A program made the position numbers and the translations under genes. The notes under the pieces were generated by a model. The model was not told where the DNA came from. It saw only the letters and a program-made list of their open reading frames with translations, and did not search any database. A stretch of 64,000 nucleotides of DNA from Liriodendron chinense (taxonomy: Eukaryota; Streptophyta; Magnoliopsida; Magnoliales; Magnoliaceae). The stretch spans positions 1,922,001 to 1,986,000 of the forward strand of contig ML058469.1 in the NCBI GenBank assembly GCA_003013855.2, in the 5' to 3' direction. Shown in pieces: positions 33,743 to 44,546 of this stretch (position 1 is the stretch's first letter; each line of letters opens with the position of its first letter).

Positions 33743-35294
33743 TGTTGAGCTCTTAATTGTGCATATTCTAACCCCAATTCATCACCCATTGTGCAAGATT
33801 TTCATGATTTAAAGACTAATTGAATGCATGTTTTGTGATTGCAGGAATGAGAGTGGACTTCGCCTAATTGATGACAAAAAGACCTCTTTAAGAACCTTGG
33901 ATGAAGACCCAAGGTGGACCAAAGAAAGAAGGAAGCAAGGAAAGAAAAAAAGAAGAAAGAAAATACAGAAGAAACAGGCCAAGACCGGTCGTGACCGGTC
34001 TGCCAGGAGGGCCACGACTGGTCTAGACCGGTCGGCCAGCTATCCTAGACGTGCTGAACTCTCTGGACAATGTTCATAGACAGTCCGACCGGTCGGCCAG
34101 CCCAGTCCAACCGGTCTAGACCGGTCGGCCAGAGAACTTTCCAACTTAGAAGCTTGCTGGACTATTTCATAGTGAGGCACGACCGGTCGGCCAGCCACTT
34201 AGACCGATCGTGCGACCGGTCGGCCATGCGTAAAGCTGCGTACTTTCTATTTTGGACCCGAAATTCTCTGCGCACTGCATAAGCTTACGCAGATTCTGGA
34301 ATATTCTGACGTTGCAGAGCCTTCCCACTATAAAAGGACACCTAGGGATCGTTCTTAGGGTATCTGAGAAGGGTTTGAGCAAGGTGGGAGGCGGCGGAAG
34401 CGGATTTCGGAGTTCCACAACTCCTTCTAGTTTGTTTCTCATTTTTATGCTTTTCTTAGTTGTTTCATGTTTCCTTGGATCATGAACAGCTAAACCTCTT
34501 AGCTAGGGCTAAGAGGTGAAGCTTGTAGTGAATCTAAGATGTTTTCAATTCATTTAAGTTGGTTTTAAAGTTGGATTTCATATTTATGAACAATGGTTTG
34601 AAGTTAATACAAGTTCCAAGTAGTTTTTCTTAGTCTTATAATGACTCGTGGATGTTTGGGAGAATTGCTTGAGTTCTTAATGGTTGTGTGCTAGTCTAGA
34701 CCTGTATGATCCGAGGAATTGGAGTACGCTCTAGTACTACGATCTTAATGTGAGAACTTCCTACTAAAGTTATACTTATTTTGAGATTTTGTTGTATGTG
34801 GACTGTGTAGATGATTTGAATCAAGTTCAAGTCATGATCTAGCTTTGTCTTGTGACAGGCCTTAGTGATGGTTATGATTATCAACTTAGTCTATTGGAAT
34901 TGGGACTGACCTATGCAATTGAGCATGCTCGTCCTAGCTTGCATTGAGTGAATTATATACATTGCTCTTACATATGGCAGATTATTTGGTTTAACTGCTC
35001 TATCATCCAACTAGATAGATCTTAATTTCGATTCTAGTTGAGAAAGTGAGAAACCACAGCGAGTTGAGCATCAAGGATTGCTACAAGTGGATCCCCTAGT
35101 GCCTTTTTATAATTGTTTACTTCAGTTTAAGTTCAAAGTTGTTGCTTACATCAATATCCTACAAATCTGGTTGTTAGCTTCTCAATAGAACCTATTGGAT
35201 GTGTTTGTGAATTCCTACATAAGTCCCTGTGGATCGACCTCGGTCTTACCGAGATTATTACTACTTCGCAACCCTACACTTGGGGAAGCAAACA
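33743..35294 (+). repeat. 3' LTR of the full-length Athila-like element
   Basis: 1552 bp. Array about 33984-34228, TATA at about 34329. It has lost one palindrome unit relative to the 5' LTR (one GACCGGTC at 34180-34187 where the 5' LTR has a tandem pair at about 25410-25430). Confidence 0.95.
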
Positions 35295-35904
35295 CCTACA
35301 CAAGGACTTGTCCTACCAAAGGACCTGTCCTACACAAGGACTCACTCGAGTTTGGGTCTTCAAACTCTGAAACCTAAATCTCACAACATGAGGAGGTTTC
35401 TTGGACTCGAAAGACTAAAAGTACTTAGCTGATTGAGCCCCTTAATAGCGCCTTGGATGAAGAAGCTTCGACTTGCAAGAATGACTCCTTCTTCAGCTCC
35501 CTCGATCAGCAACCTTGTATTGAATGCTTACTTGTAGCTTCCAAGGAGAGGGATTAGGGTTTGGTTGAAACTCTCTGAGAGTTAAGGCTTAAATGGTAAA
35601 GAGGGGTTTCACTAAGATCTTCATTAATGACATTTATGACAAGAGAATATAGCAAATGGAGATTAGGTCAAGAGCCATTAATGAGGGCTTGAGTTCATGT
35701 TTCAATCCAAGCTATGAATGCTCATTAATGTTGCTGAAATCAACATGGATTGAACAAGGAACTCAAGAAATCTAGGCTTGGGAAGAAGGGATGAGTAAAA
35801 AAGCACCTAACCAAGCTATTGAGGATTCTCTACTTATTTAAGACCAAGATTTAGCAAAGGAATGATATAGACAAGCTTGCAACGGCTAGAAAACGGTCTT
35901 AAAA

Positions 35905-36190
35905 TGGCCACTTCGATCGGATCAGAATAATATCCGATCGATCGGATCAACTTGTCCAGAGATGTTGAGAATTGTTGGACAGACATTTTCGATCGATGGG
36001 AAAGTGTTTCGATCGATTGGAGTTTTTGTCCAGGGAGTTTTGGCACTTGCTGGATGGATTTTCCAATCAATCGGATAGTGTTTTGATCGATCAAGATTTT
36101 TTTCCAGGGATATTTGGCATTTGCTAGGCAGATCTTTCGATCGATCGGATAGTGTTCCGATCGATCAGAAATTCTTTTTCGATTGAATCA
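35905..36190. promoter_or_regulatory. GATCGATC palindrome array in SIRE-like LTR
   Basis: Units of roughly 75-80 bp carry pairs such as CCGATCGATCGG separated by GTCCAGGGAGTT (36028-36039) and TTGCTGGA. It lies about 65 bp upstream of a minus-strand TATA-like box. Confidence 0.75.
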
Positions 36191-36503
36191 GGTTTGAATG
36201 AGTATTTTTCTTCTGTGAGACCTTGAGAGGATCCAAGGCTGATCTTCTTAGATGGTGAGCTTCCCTAAAAGGCTAGAAGATGTTAAAAAAGGATTAAGGC
36301 ACTTAGGGACAAGCATTTTTGGGTTTTACGAGGTCCTAAGAGAAGGTCGGGCTTTGCATTCATACTCGAAGTTGATGGTCTTCAAATGATTCTTCAATCT
36401 GAGTTGTGAAAGGTCTTCAAAGCTTCAAATTGTTGGCTTTCAATGGGCTCTTCAGACTAGACAACCGACACTACTTGCTAATTGACAAACATATACACTA
36501 ACA

Positions 36504-37020
36504 AAATATGCATCGACTATGCTGGTGAGTTGAACTATAGGTGGTTAAAGCCCCTACGCTTTCTGCGACCTTACGGGGATAACTGTTTGATTTGAAAGGG
36601 TTGGATAAGATGCATGTATAGTCCTATGGAGTCACATGGAGGAAAGTATGGGTAATGGGCAGTTGTCTGCGCTTTCTGGCTTTACAAATCTCCCGCATTA
36701 CTCATACAAGTCTGGATAAGTGTTCCTGACTAAAGCCTTTCTTGATTATTCTACTACCATACGCGACTTCGAGCTTAATACTTTGGCTAAGTTAGGGATT
36801 TCTCGCTCGTTAAAGTGCAAGTGTGACATCTCAATCATTGCTCAGTACTACAGTGCAAGACCCCCGTTTGACATTGAAGGTTCAGGCCGGTTTTCCCATA
36901 TTCTGCATGCGACTCTGGGGAAAGTAAAAAATTCAAAAGTCCCCTGAATCACTCATTGCTTTGTGCACAGGTACCTATTGGGGAAGTATGAGGAACTACC
37001 CAGCCATGAGGTGCAGTAAG
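36504..37020 (+). pseudogene. Unidentified coding remnant with a possible intron
   Basis: An open stretch at 36720-36947 reads MFLTKAFLDYSTTIRDFELN, then TLAKLGISRSLKCKCDISII and AQYYSARPPFDIEGSGRFSH. A possible intron runs from AGTAAAAAATTC (about 36920) to TGTGCACAG (about 36971), joining LHATLGK to YLLGKYEELPSHEVQ. The regular codon pattern suggests real coding ancestry, perhaps of an older retroelement or captured gene. I do not recognise the family. It is the sequence into which the SIRE-like copia inserted. Confidence 0.35.
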
Positions 37021-37480
37021 CATTTTTGTTTTTTTTTTTTTCGAAACATTTTTTTGAAATAAACCCCTACATGTAGGACGTGGTCCCATGGGATTTTTAT
37101 TGCCAGGTATTTTTTAAAGATTTTTTCGGGCCATTTATTTTGAAAAGATTTGGCCAATCTCGCAGGTGGGTGTCGTTGGTTGGTTTTTATATTTTGGGCC
37201 CATGTTTTTTTTTTTAAAATAAAAGAAAATATGACTCCACTTGGGGATGTTTTTATTCCTAATTAGGGATGTGTTTATTCCTGATTAGGGGAAAGATAAC
37301 TCTGCTGGGGATGCGCTTATCCCAACCAGATGGTCGAGGTAGCGTGAGTCGGTTTATTGCAAGTTGTACATTCATTTTTTTTCTCTCTTTTTTCTTCTTC
37401 CTTTTTTCCTTTTTCTTTTTCTTTTTTGCTTTGCCTATTGTCTTTTTTTTTTTTTTTTGTTTAAAAATGGGATGTCTCCA
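37020..37480. repeat. T-rich low-complexity region
   Basis: Long T and TTC runs (37027-37041, 37206-37215, 37374-37461) with short duplicated phrases (TTATTCCTAATTAGGGATG and a near copy). No gene seen; the lysine-rich minus-strand reading is an artefact of the poly-T. Confidence 0.6.
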
Positions 37481-38312
37481 CTTGGGGATCTGTCGATGCA
37501 TTACCTGATCCATCACCCGTTGACCGGGCAATCCTAGTCAAGATTGGACGTCTTGGATATGTCTCGTTGCAAGGGTTTTTCGGTCCATCATCCAGTGTGA
37601 AATTTTCATCCATTCTCAGCTTTTACAGTTAATAAGGTACCTGATCCATCTTACGTCAGCGATCAAGAGGAGCACACACAATTAAGTGCCGTAGCATTTT
37701 CGGACAATCTGATTGAGGGTTTACAGTCAACATACCTACAAAGTTATCTGTCTTTCTTGTGCAATGCACATAGACCACGTATCATCCGACGGACTCCTTT
37801 GGCCACAAGATGAACCACATCCTCACATTTTCCATGATCAATTTAGTTTAGGATCTTACATTGCTCATTATTCCATGAGGGTGTGCTTCATCTCCCAACT
37901 GCCTTAATCCTCTTCATGACTTCTGGGAACAGGGAACATCTGTCGATTTTAACAAGGACTTTCAATCAAGGTTGTCTATTGTGGTGTATTCAATATGAAC
38001 AGGATTGTGAAACTTCCATCCGCTCTTGACTTGACGTCAATAAGCTCTGGACACTCGTACGATCAAGTGTCAACCATTTTCGGAAGAGATTTGGAAAGCT
38101 CTCGAGAAGTTAATCCCAATGTAGTTTAAGGTCTTTGGACCATAGAGCACGACTTGGATGGTTGCGATTGGTGTCAGTTGGCCAGGATTTGGACTTATTG
38201 CATTTGTGAAGGGTCCATTACTTCATCCCGTAGTTGGACAGTTTCAAAATGGTCAGAAGTTGTATGTTTTTTTATGATGATCCAGTCTGTCATCCATCAT
38301 CTAGACGTTCTA
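37480..38312. repeat. Start of a degenerate GATCC/CATC-rich minisatellite
   Basis: Recurring fragments such as CTGATCCATC, GTCATCC and TCATCCGACGG at irregular spacing, grading into the clearer repeat to the right. No coding signal. Confidence 0.4.
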
Positions 38313-38430
38313 GATCATTTCCAATGGTCAAGATCTAGATTTATTGCAAGTCTTTTGATGATCCAGTTCCTGATCATTTCCAATGGTCAAGATCTAGATT
38401 TATTGCAAGTCTTTTGATGATCCAGTTCGT
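38313..38430 (+). repeat. Tandem duplication, 59-bp unit
   Basis: GATCATTTCCAATGGTCAAG and the following bases occur twice with period 59 (starts 38313 and 38372), nearly identical. Confidence 0.85.
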
Positions 38431-38739
38431 CTTCCGTCATCTGGACGGTCCTGATAAGTTTCACATGGTCAAGATCTGGACTTATTGCAGAGGTTAAGGG
38501 TTAGATCATACGCAGGCCTGGTTATTCCTGATGCAACTGTCGTGGCGGGCCTGATGACTCTTGAGTAGTTTGATCATATGGGTCCATGACTCTACTTTTT
38601 ATTGGTAGGCCATCAGGCACCTATGAGACCCATTTCTTGCTTGGTGTGGGCCATATGAAGCATGTGAGACGCATTTTAGGCCTGAGGTGGGCCGTACTAG
38701 GCATGTGGCACCCACTTGATGAGGCACTGCTTGATAATC

Positions 38740-39332
38740 CTATCCTGAGGTTGGCCCCAACTAGTGATCTAACCGTTGAGTGGGCCATTGCCGACGATCT
38801 GGCCGTTGTGTTGATGATCTGGTTGCTGGATCAGCCACTAGTGATGATCTTGTTATTGTATTGGTTCAGATTCGACAGACAGCTTGTCGACGGGGTCAGA
38901 TTTGATGATCAGACCATGGGGTCAGTTTTTTATAATGGTCTACCTACTGGATAGATTCCCTTGGATATTTTGACCGTTGGCGGGGCTGTTTGTGATGATG
39001 AGTTCCTGGTGGCGATTTGACCATTGGATAGGCTAGGTTTTCCAGTTGGGCAATTAGGTCGGCCAGTTCTGACAATCGAACCGTTGGCGTTGGTCCCTGA
39101 TAATGATTTGACGGTGAGGTGTGTCAAATTTGAGCAGTCTCCACTGGGTATTGATTTTACGGCCGCTACCGACGGGTGGGACATCAGCCAGCCGAAGTGA
39201 TCCAGTTGTTGATGTGGTCGGACTTGATGATCAGGCCGCTGGACTATCCTTTGACGATGATCTGACCGTTGTGTAAGCCAGACCTGGTGATCGGGCTATT
39301 GGATTGGCTCCCTCCAATAATCTGGCCTTTGT
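38740..39332 (+). repeat. Degenerate minisatellite based on GATGATCTGGCCGTTG
   Basis: The phrase TGATGATCTGGCCGTTG and variants (GATCAGGCCGCTGG, GATCTGACCGTTG, GATCGGGCTATTGG, AATCTGGCCTTTG) recur every roughly 30-60 bases, interspersed with similar TTTGACCGTTGG forms. The same phrase resumes at 48876-48893, beyond the Tork-like element. Confidence 0.65.
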
Positions 39333-39359
39333 GGGGGGGGGGGGGGGGGGGGGGGGGGG
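39333..39359 (+). repeat. Poly-G run of 27
   Basis: Uninterrupted G27 inside the minisatellite, directly before a C. It could fold as a G-quadruplex or be a sequencing or assembly length artefact. Confidence 0.8.
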
Positions 39360-39363
39360 CGCA

Positions 39364-39965
39364 GACTTGATGATCGGGCCATTGGGTTAGCCCTCTGATT
39401 GATGATTTGACTGTTGGATCTCCCAGATTTCAGTAGCCTTTACTGGGATTGGTTCAGATTCAACGTCGAGGCCGTTGAGTTAGTTTTTTTTATGACTATC
39501 AAACCGTAGAGGCTGACCCAATTTGTTGATATGACCATTGATAGACTTGATGATCGGGCCATTGGCTTAGCCCTCTGATTGATGATTTGACTGCTGGATC
39601 TCCCAGATTTCAGTAGCCTTTACTGGGATTGGTTCAGATTCAACGTCGAGGCCGTTGAGTTAGTTTTTTTTATGACTATCAAACCGTAGAGGCTGACCCA
39701 ATTTGTTGGTATGACCATTGATAGACTTGGTGATCGGGCCATTGGGTTAGCCCTCTGATTGATGATTTGACTGTTGGATCTCCCAGATTTCAGTAGCCTT
39801 TACTGGGATTGGTTCAGATTCAACGTCGAGGCCGTTGAGTTAGTTTTTTTTATGACTATCAAACCGTAGAGGCTGACCCAATTTGTTGATATGACCATTG
39901 ATAAGGTTTTATGACTATCAAACCATAGAGGCTTACCCAATTTATTGATTTGACCATTGATAAGG
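39364..39965 (+). repeat. Three copies of a 180-bp tandem repeat plus a partial fourth
   Basis: Copies start at 39364, 39544 and 39724, exactly 180 apart and almost identical. A 60-bp partial copy of the unit end follows at 39904-39965. Each unit holds GGGCCATTGGGTTAG and GTCGAGGCCGTTGAG, so it arose from the surrounding minisatellite. Confidence 0.92.
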
Positions 39966-39970
39966 TTGGA

Positions 39971-40230
39971 TATCACGCAGCAAGCCAGCAACACAGGTGA
40001 ACCGAGATCGAATCTTCGATATCACCCACAAACGATAAACAGTAAGAAATAATAACTAGAAAAGGAATCCAAGCAAACCAATAACCACAAGACATAATTT
40101 TACATAGAGAAACCCCAACAAAGGTAAAAAAAAACCACGGATGCAAAGTTTCACTATGTAGAAAACAAAGTTACAATGAAAAAGTCACCTTCTCTTATGC
40201 TTCCATGCACAGAGATGACTCTTTTTGCTA

Positions 40231-40275
<45 letters not shown>

Positions 40276-40658
40276 CTTGGACATATAGAAACCCTAATCC
40301 CATACTCTAATCCTAAATTACAACCCTTTATATAGCATAAAACGGAAATCAGAGACAAAATAGGAAACTACGCATAAACAATTTGCGCACGGTCGGGCGC
40401 CTGACAAATTCAAAATCTGTCCAGCGAGTTATCGAGAGAAATTGCCTAATTTCGGGCATCCGACCCAATATGGTCAGGCTCTCGCCCTGGGCACCGGGTG
40501 CCCGGTCAACATACTATCGGGCACCCGACTGTGTCAAAAACAGTCCAGAGACTTTTAATCTCTCTTGGTGAATTTCGGTCGCTCGGTCACTGACCATCCG
40601 GGCGCTTGACCACCCTAGGCTAACAAAACTGATGGTGTGCTGGCTCCACACCTTAACA
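39971..40658 (-). repeat. 3' LTR of the Tork-like element
   Basis: 688 bp. On the minus strand it starts TGTTAAGGTGTGGAGCC after the polypurine tract AAGTGGGAGAT. U3 has GGGCGCCCGAC-type palindromes (40385-40622) and GTCCAGCGAGTT (40419-40430). TATATAAA is at about 40327-40334, and a (GA)n tract follows (about 40231-40271). Confidence 0.88.
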
Positions 40659-40679
40659 ATCTCCCACTTAGAGACACAT

Positions 40680-41217
40680 CACCAAAAATCTCTTTGTCTT
40701 CTACATCCGAAGTGCATCACCTCCCCGTCTTCACGCTTGAAGACCAATCAAAGCTGAGCAGAACTTCAGCTTTTCCCGTGTGACCGCCTTGGTCAGCATA
40801 TTTGCAGGATTTTCACTAGTATGGATCTTCTCCAGAGCAATTGATCCATCTTCCAACATCAAATGTATGAAGTGATATCTGATGTCAATATGCTTGGTCC
40901 TTGAATGAAAAGTTGAATTCTTGGCCAAGTGTATTGCACTCTGACTGTCACTGTACAACTTGTAATCTACTTGCTTCTTACCCAACTCTTCCATAAAACC
41001 TTTCATCCACAATATCTCATTGCACGCTTCTGTAGCTGCAATATACTCTACTTATGTTGTATTGATAGACACTATCTTCTATAACTGAGAGACCCAACTC
41101 ATTGCAACACTACTTAGAGTAAAGACATACCTTGTAGTGCTCCTTTTGCTGTTAATATCCCCAGCCAAATCTGAATTGACATAGCCTTGTAACTTAATTT
41201 TCGATCCTCCATAACAC
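40680..41217 (-). pseudogene. Tork-like RNase H
   Basis: Minus-strand ORF 41012-40731 reads KLYSDSQSAIHLAKNSTFHS, TKHIDIRYHFIHLMLEDGSI and KIHTSENPANMLTKAVTREK, the copia RNase H C-terminus and polyprotein end. Upstream to 41217, GGSKIKLQGYVNSDLAGDIN and TTRYVFTLSSVAMSWVSQL are readable. Reading continues from 43239 across the solo LTR (LVGTVDVGLC, then YGGSKIK), which proves the insertion is clean. Confidence 0.85.
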
Positions 41218-43233
41218 TGTTAGTGCACTTTTCTGTGGCATACTAGCGCACATTGTTTGTCAATCACTTAGGTCAGTGAATCTTGTGTCGATTGAGCTTA
41301 ATGAAGACGAAGACCGAAGACTCAAGACATACCAGCTACATTAAGAATGAAGAAACAGGTAAAAGAGATGCCTTGGTGTGCCTTGCCTTGAACCTACCCA
41401 AAACCATAAGTTTTTAGATGACTTGGACCAACTAGGTATACCCTTAGTCATCATCATTACTCTTATAACTCCTATGAAAAACATGATGAGTTAGACTAAT
41501 TAAAGAGGTGGAAGCTGCTGTAACAAATAAGCTCAAATAGCAGTTTCCGATTGATCTCTGATCAATCAAACAGGTGTTCCGATTGGACTCCGATCGATCG
41601 AATAGAAGTCCCGATCAATCAGAATTTGTTCCAGCAAGTTTGAAATCCATTGGATAAATTTCTATCGGAAGGGGTACGTCGATCATTCGGACCATGATTC
41701 CGATCAATCGGAATATCTTCCAGAGAATTGACTAGATAGATTTCTGATCAATCAGACATGTCTTCGATCAATCGGACAGGTCTCCGATCAATCGGACCTT
41801 TTTCCGATCAATCGGAGATACGTGAATCTGTCCAGTTTTTTTACCGTTGGAAGAAAATCTATATATAGAGGGGGATTCGTTTTTTAGCAAGTAGAGGGGA
41901 TTTTGAGGAGATAGAAGCCACCATAGTTGAAGATCATCAAGAGCTATATTCTTAACCCAAATAAGTGATCTTCCTTGTGATTCATCACATGCATGGAGCA
42001 TTTAAAGCTCAAGATGAAGATGCAGTTGTCCCTCTTTTGATATCTAGAGATTGGATTAATCTTGATAGTCATATTCCTATCCAATACTCTATAATGAGAT
42101 CTTTGTAGGTGAGACTCTCTAGGCAACACATTCCCATAAGTTGTAAAAATCTCAAACCTACCCACCGATCACCTTGGGCATCTCAAAGGCATCATTTGCA
42201 AGGTGGTTGATCAAGTGTAGCTGAGGCATTGGCGACGTAGCGGCAACATGATCGGGAGAGCAAGGGAGGCTGATTGAAGCACGAGAGAGCGGAGATCAAG
42301 CAACCCGAACCGACGTTGAACAAGAGGCTCATCCGATAAGTAAGGTTGTCTTAGTTGAGAGTCCTTCCACTCAATTCCATGTGGGAGTTGAGTGTAGAGT
42401 TTTTTTTGTCAAACTCGAATTAGGGTCGTTTGTCAATCCTTGGCTTATTAGTTGAGCCTAAAACTCTAGGGAGGTTGGCCATTCCTTGGCGCGTTTGTTG
42501 GCCTAAAGACTAGGGGTTGTTTAGCGCTCCTTGACTCGTTTGCTGAGCCTAAATAAAGGTCTCCAAGGGTTAGCCTCAGACACGGAAGTAAACGTGCGTT
42601 GTCCTTGAGTAGGACTTGAGGTGACCTTGAGTAGGTCCCATAGGTTGAGAGGAACCTATAAACTCCTCGGTTGGGTGGAGCCGATTTAAAACACCTTAGT
42701 TGGGAGGAACCAGATTTAAACTCCCTAGTGAATGCCAGTGTGCTTAAAGGGGTTGAGTACTTGAACCGAGAGTGAAGTAGACAAGTAGTCGAACCACTAT
42801 ACATGCTTGGATTTGTGATTGTATTTGACCACTTTTCTTATTATGCATTGGTATGCTAGGCATTAAATAGGCACATCCACACACAAGATGTACTTTCACT
42901 TAGTTATGTAGACTTGAGCTTAATTGATCCATCCTCTATAGTCTACTTAGGTTGCATAGATTAGGAGCTTAATTTGTTTAATCATTTGAGTATTTATATA
43001 TGCATGCTTAGACTAGGTTGCTTATTGTTTACAATATGCTAGTCGTGTGATTGAACCCACTTAGGCTTGGAAGCCGAAATGTTCTTGCTTACTTGGTTTA
43101 ATTTGTTAAAACTATTAAATAGGCGAAAAGAATTTTAAAAAGGTCCTAATCCCCCCATAGGACTTAGCCATAATACTAGTTGCTCTCAAAGCTTCTACAC
43201 GCATACGCCTTTACTCTAAAAGGTGTAGTTTCA
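41218..43233 (+). mobile_element. SIRE-type copia solo LTR (copy b), duplication AACAC
   Basis: 2016 bp, TGTTAGTGCAC to AGTTTCA, no internal domain. AACAC at 41213-41217 and 43234-43238. Homologous to copies at 11285 and 53354, but its U3 array (41545-41820) uses GATCAATC and GATCGATC palindromes in place of GACCGGTC. The array ends about 40 bp before TATATATAG (about 41860). Confidence 0.92.
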
Positions 43234-43238
43234 AACAC

Positions 43239-44240
43239 AACCCTACATCTACAGTACCTACCAGGTATTTGAGGATCCACTTCACAGCTTCCCAATGTTC
43301 CTTCTCGGGGTTGTTCACGAACCTATTAACAACTCCCACTGCTTGAGCAATATCTGGCCTCGTACTCATAATAGCATCCATGAGGCTCTCTATAGCCGAC
43401 GTGTATGGAACTTTAGTCATATAGTCCCGTTCCTACTGCGTCTTCGCACCTTGCTCCTTAGAAAGCTTGAAGTGACTAGCTAATAGAGTGCTAACTGGTT
43501 TAACACCTCCCATACTGAATTGATCAAGTACTTTGGTTATGTACTCTACCTATGACAAAACTAGTTTCTTGTTTTCCTTGTCACGCTTTATACTTATGCC
43601 TATTATTTGTTTTGTAGCTCCCAAATCCTTCATGGCAAACTCTCCAGACAACTGTCTTTTAAGATCCAAGATGTCTTTCATGCTTGAATCGGCTATAAGC
43701 ATATCATCAACATATAGAAGAAGGATGATGTACGATATCTCAAAATTCTTCAAATAGCAACAGTGGTCTGCATGACATCTCCTAAATTCGTTTCCCGACA
43801 TGAAATTGTCGAACTTCTTGTACCATTGCCTCAGGGTCTGCTTCAGGCCATATAGACTCTTTCTCAGTCTACACACCTTATTCTTCTTTCATGGTGCCAC
43901 GTATCCTATCGATTGATGCATATATATCTCTTTTTTAAGATCCCCATGAAGAAAGACCGTCTTAACATCTAGCTGCTCTAGATTTAAGTTCTTTGTAGCC
44001 ACTATACTTAAGACCGTGTGAATCGTAGACATCTTCATCACAGGTGAAAATATCTCAGTGCAATCGATACATACCTTTTGTTGGAACCCTTTCACAACAA
44101 ATTTGGCCTTGTACCGCTTCGAACCATCATGCTCCTCTTTCAGCCTGTAAACTCACTTATTATGAAGAGCTTTCTTCCCTTAGGTAGAGTGACGAGCTCC
44201 CACGTACGATTAGACTCAAGGGAGTCCATTTCAACATCCA
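43239..44240 (-). pseudogene. Tork-like reverse transcriptase
   Basis: Pieces: KGFQQKVCIDCTEIFSPVMK and LEQLDVKTVFLHGDLKKEIY (44095-43889), CRLRKSLYGLKQTLRQWYKK and the catalytic box LLYVDDMLIA (43876-43550), then STRPDIAQAVGVVNRFVNNP (43420-43211). All belong to a copia RT with the connection to RNase H. Stops at 43887-43889 and frame changes near 43550 and 43430 disrupt it. The polyprotein part upstream of it is readable to the Athila-type solo LTR at 44547. Confidence 0.87.
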
Positions 44241-44546
44241 TAGCATGCTCCCACTAAACTTGGGTATCTGACTGTAATGCCTCTTCAAAACATTCTGGTT
44301 CATCATTATCTGTCAGTAATAGATAATGTAAGGAGGGTGAGTATCAGACATTGAGTCTTCTCTCCGAGTAGACCTCCTCAGAACCGGTGTCTGCGGTTCT
44401 GCCTCATCATGCTTATGTGCATGCTCATCCCGTGGCACTATAACACCTGTGTCCGGTAACTCTTCCAACTCTACGTATTCTTTCTCATCGGCCTTGTTTT
44501 GTTTTTGCTATAAGTTGTCCTTATGCATCACTTTCTCATTGAAGAC

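Larger units (their letters stand above)
24974..35294 (+). mobile_element. Full-length Athila-like gypsy element, duplication CCTAC
   Basis: 10,321 bp with LTRs 24974-26534 and 33743-35294, a decayed PBS, gag, protease, RT, RNase H, integrase, 3' UTR and polypurine tract. The 5-bp duplication CCTAC (24969-24973 and 35295-35299) is perfect, and it splits a SIRE-like LTR. It is the best copy for reading the deletion derivative at 960-7802. Many nonsense codons mean it is inactive. Confidence 0.95.
17044..36503 (-). mobile_element. SIRE/Maximus-like Ty1/copia element
   Basis: Minus-strand element. It comprises the 5' LTR (24454-36503, split by the Athila-like element), PBS, gag with two zinc knuckles, protease, integrase, RT and RNase H, then a possible extra ORF. 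Its 3' LTR is not present to the left. The simplest reading is that the Tat element (ending 17043) inserted into it and the rest lies outside the window. The right end is followed by AAATA, whose partner cannot be checked. Domain order PR-INT-RT-RH is that of Ty1/copia. Confidence 0.8.
24454..36503 (-). repeat. SIRE-like 5' LTR, split by an Athila-like element
   Basis: The LTR occupies 36503-35300 and 24973-24454 on the minus strand, about 1.7 kb in total. It begins TGTTAGTGTATATG and ends GCAATTTCA. The gap is filled by the Athila-like element. It shares its opening and the TTTGTCAATTAGC region with the SIRE-type solo LTRs but is diverged. Array at 35905-36190, minus-strand TATA-like TTAAATAAG at about 35834-35842. 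Confidence 0.85.

Noticed and set aside
34167..34442. Recurrent short ORFs reading TGRPVARPV or DRSSDRSCDRS in many LTRs.
   Set aside because: They are translations of the GACCGGTC array and appear on both strands and in several frames; the signal is at DNA level.
37259..37531. Lysine-rich minus-strand ORF.
   Set aside because: It is the translation of poly-T and TTC runs on the plus strand; no domain and low complexity.
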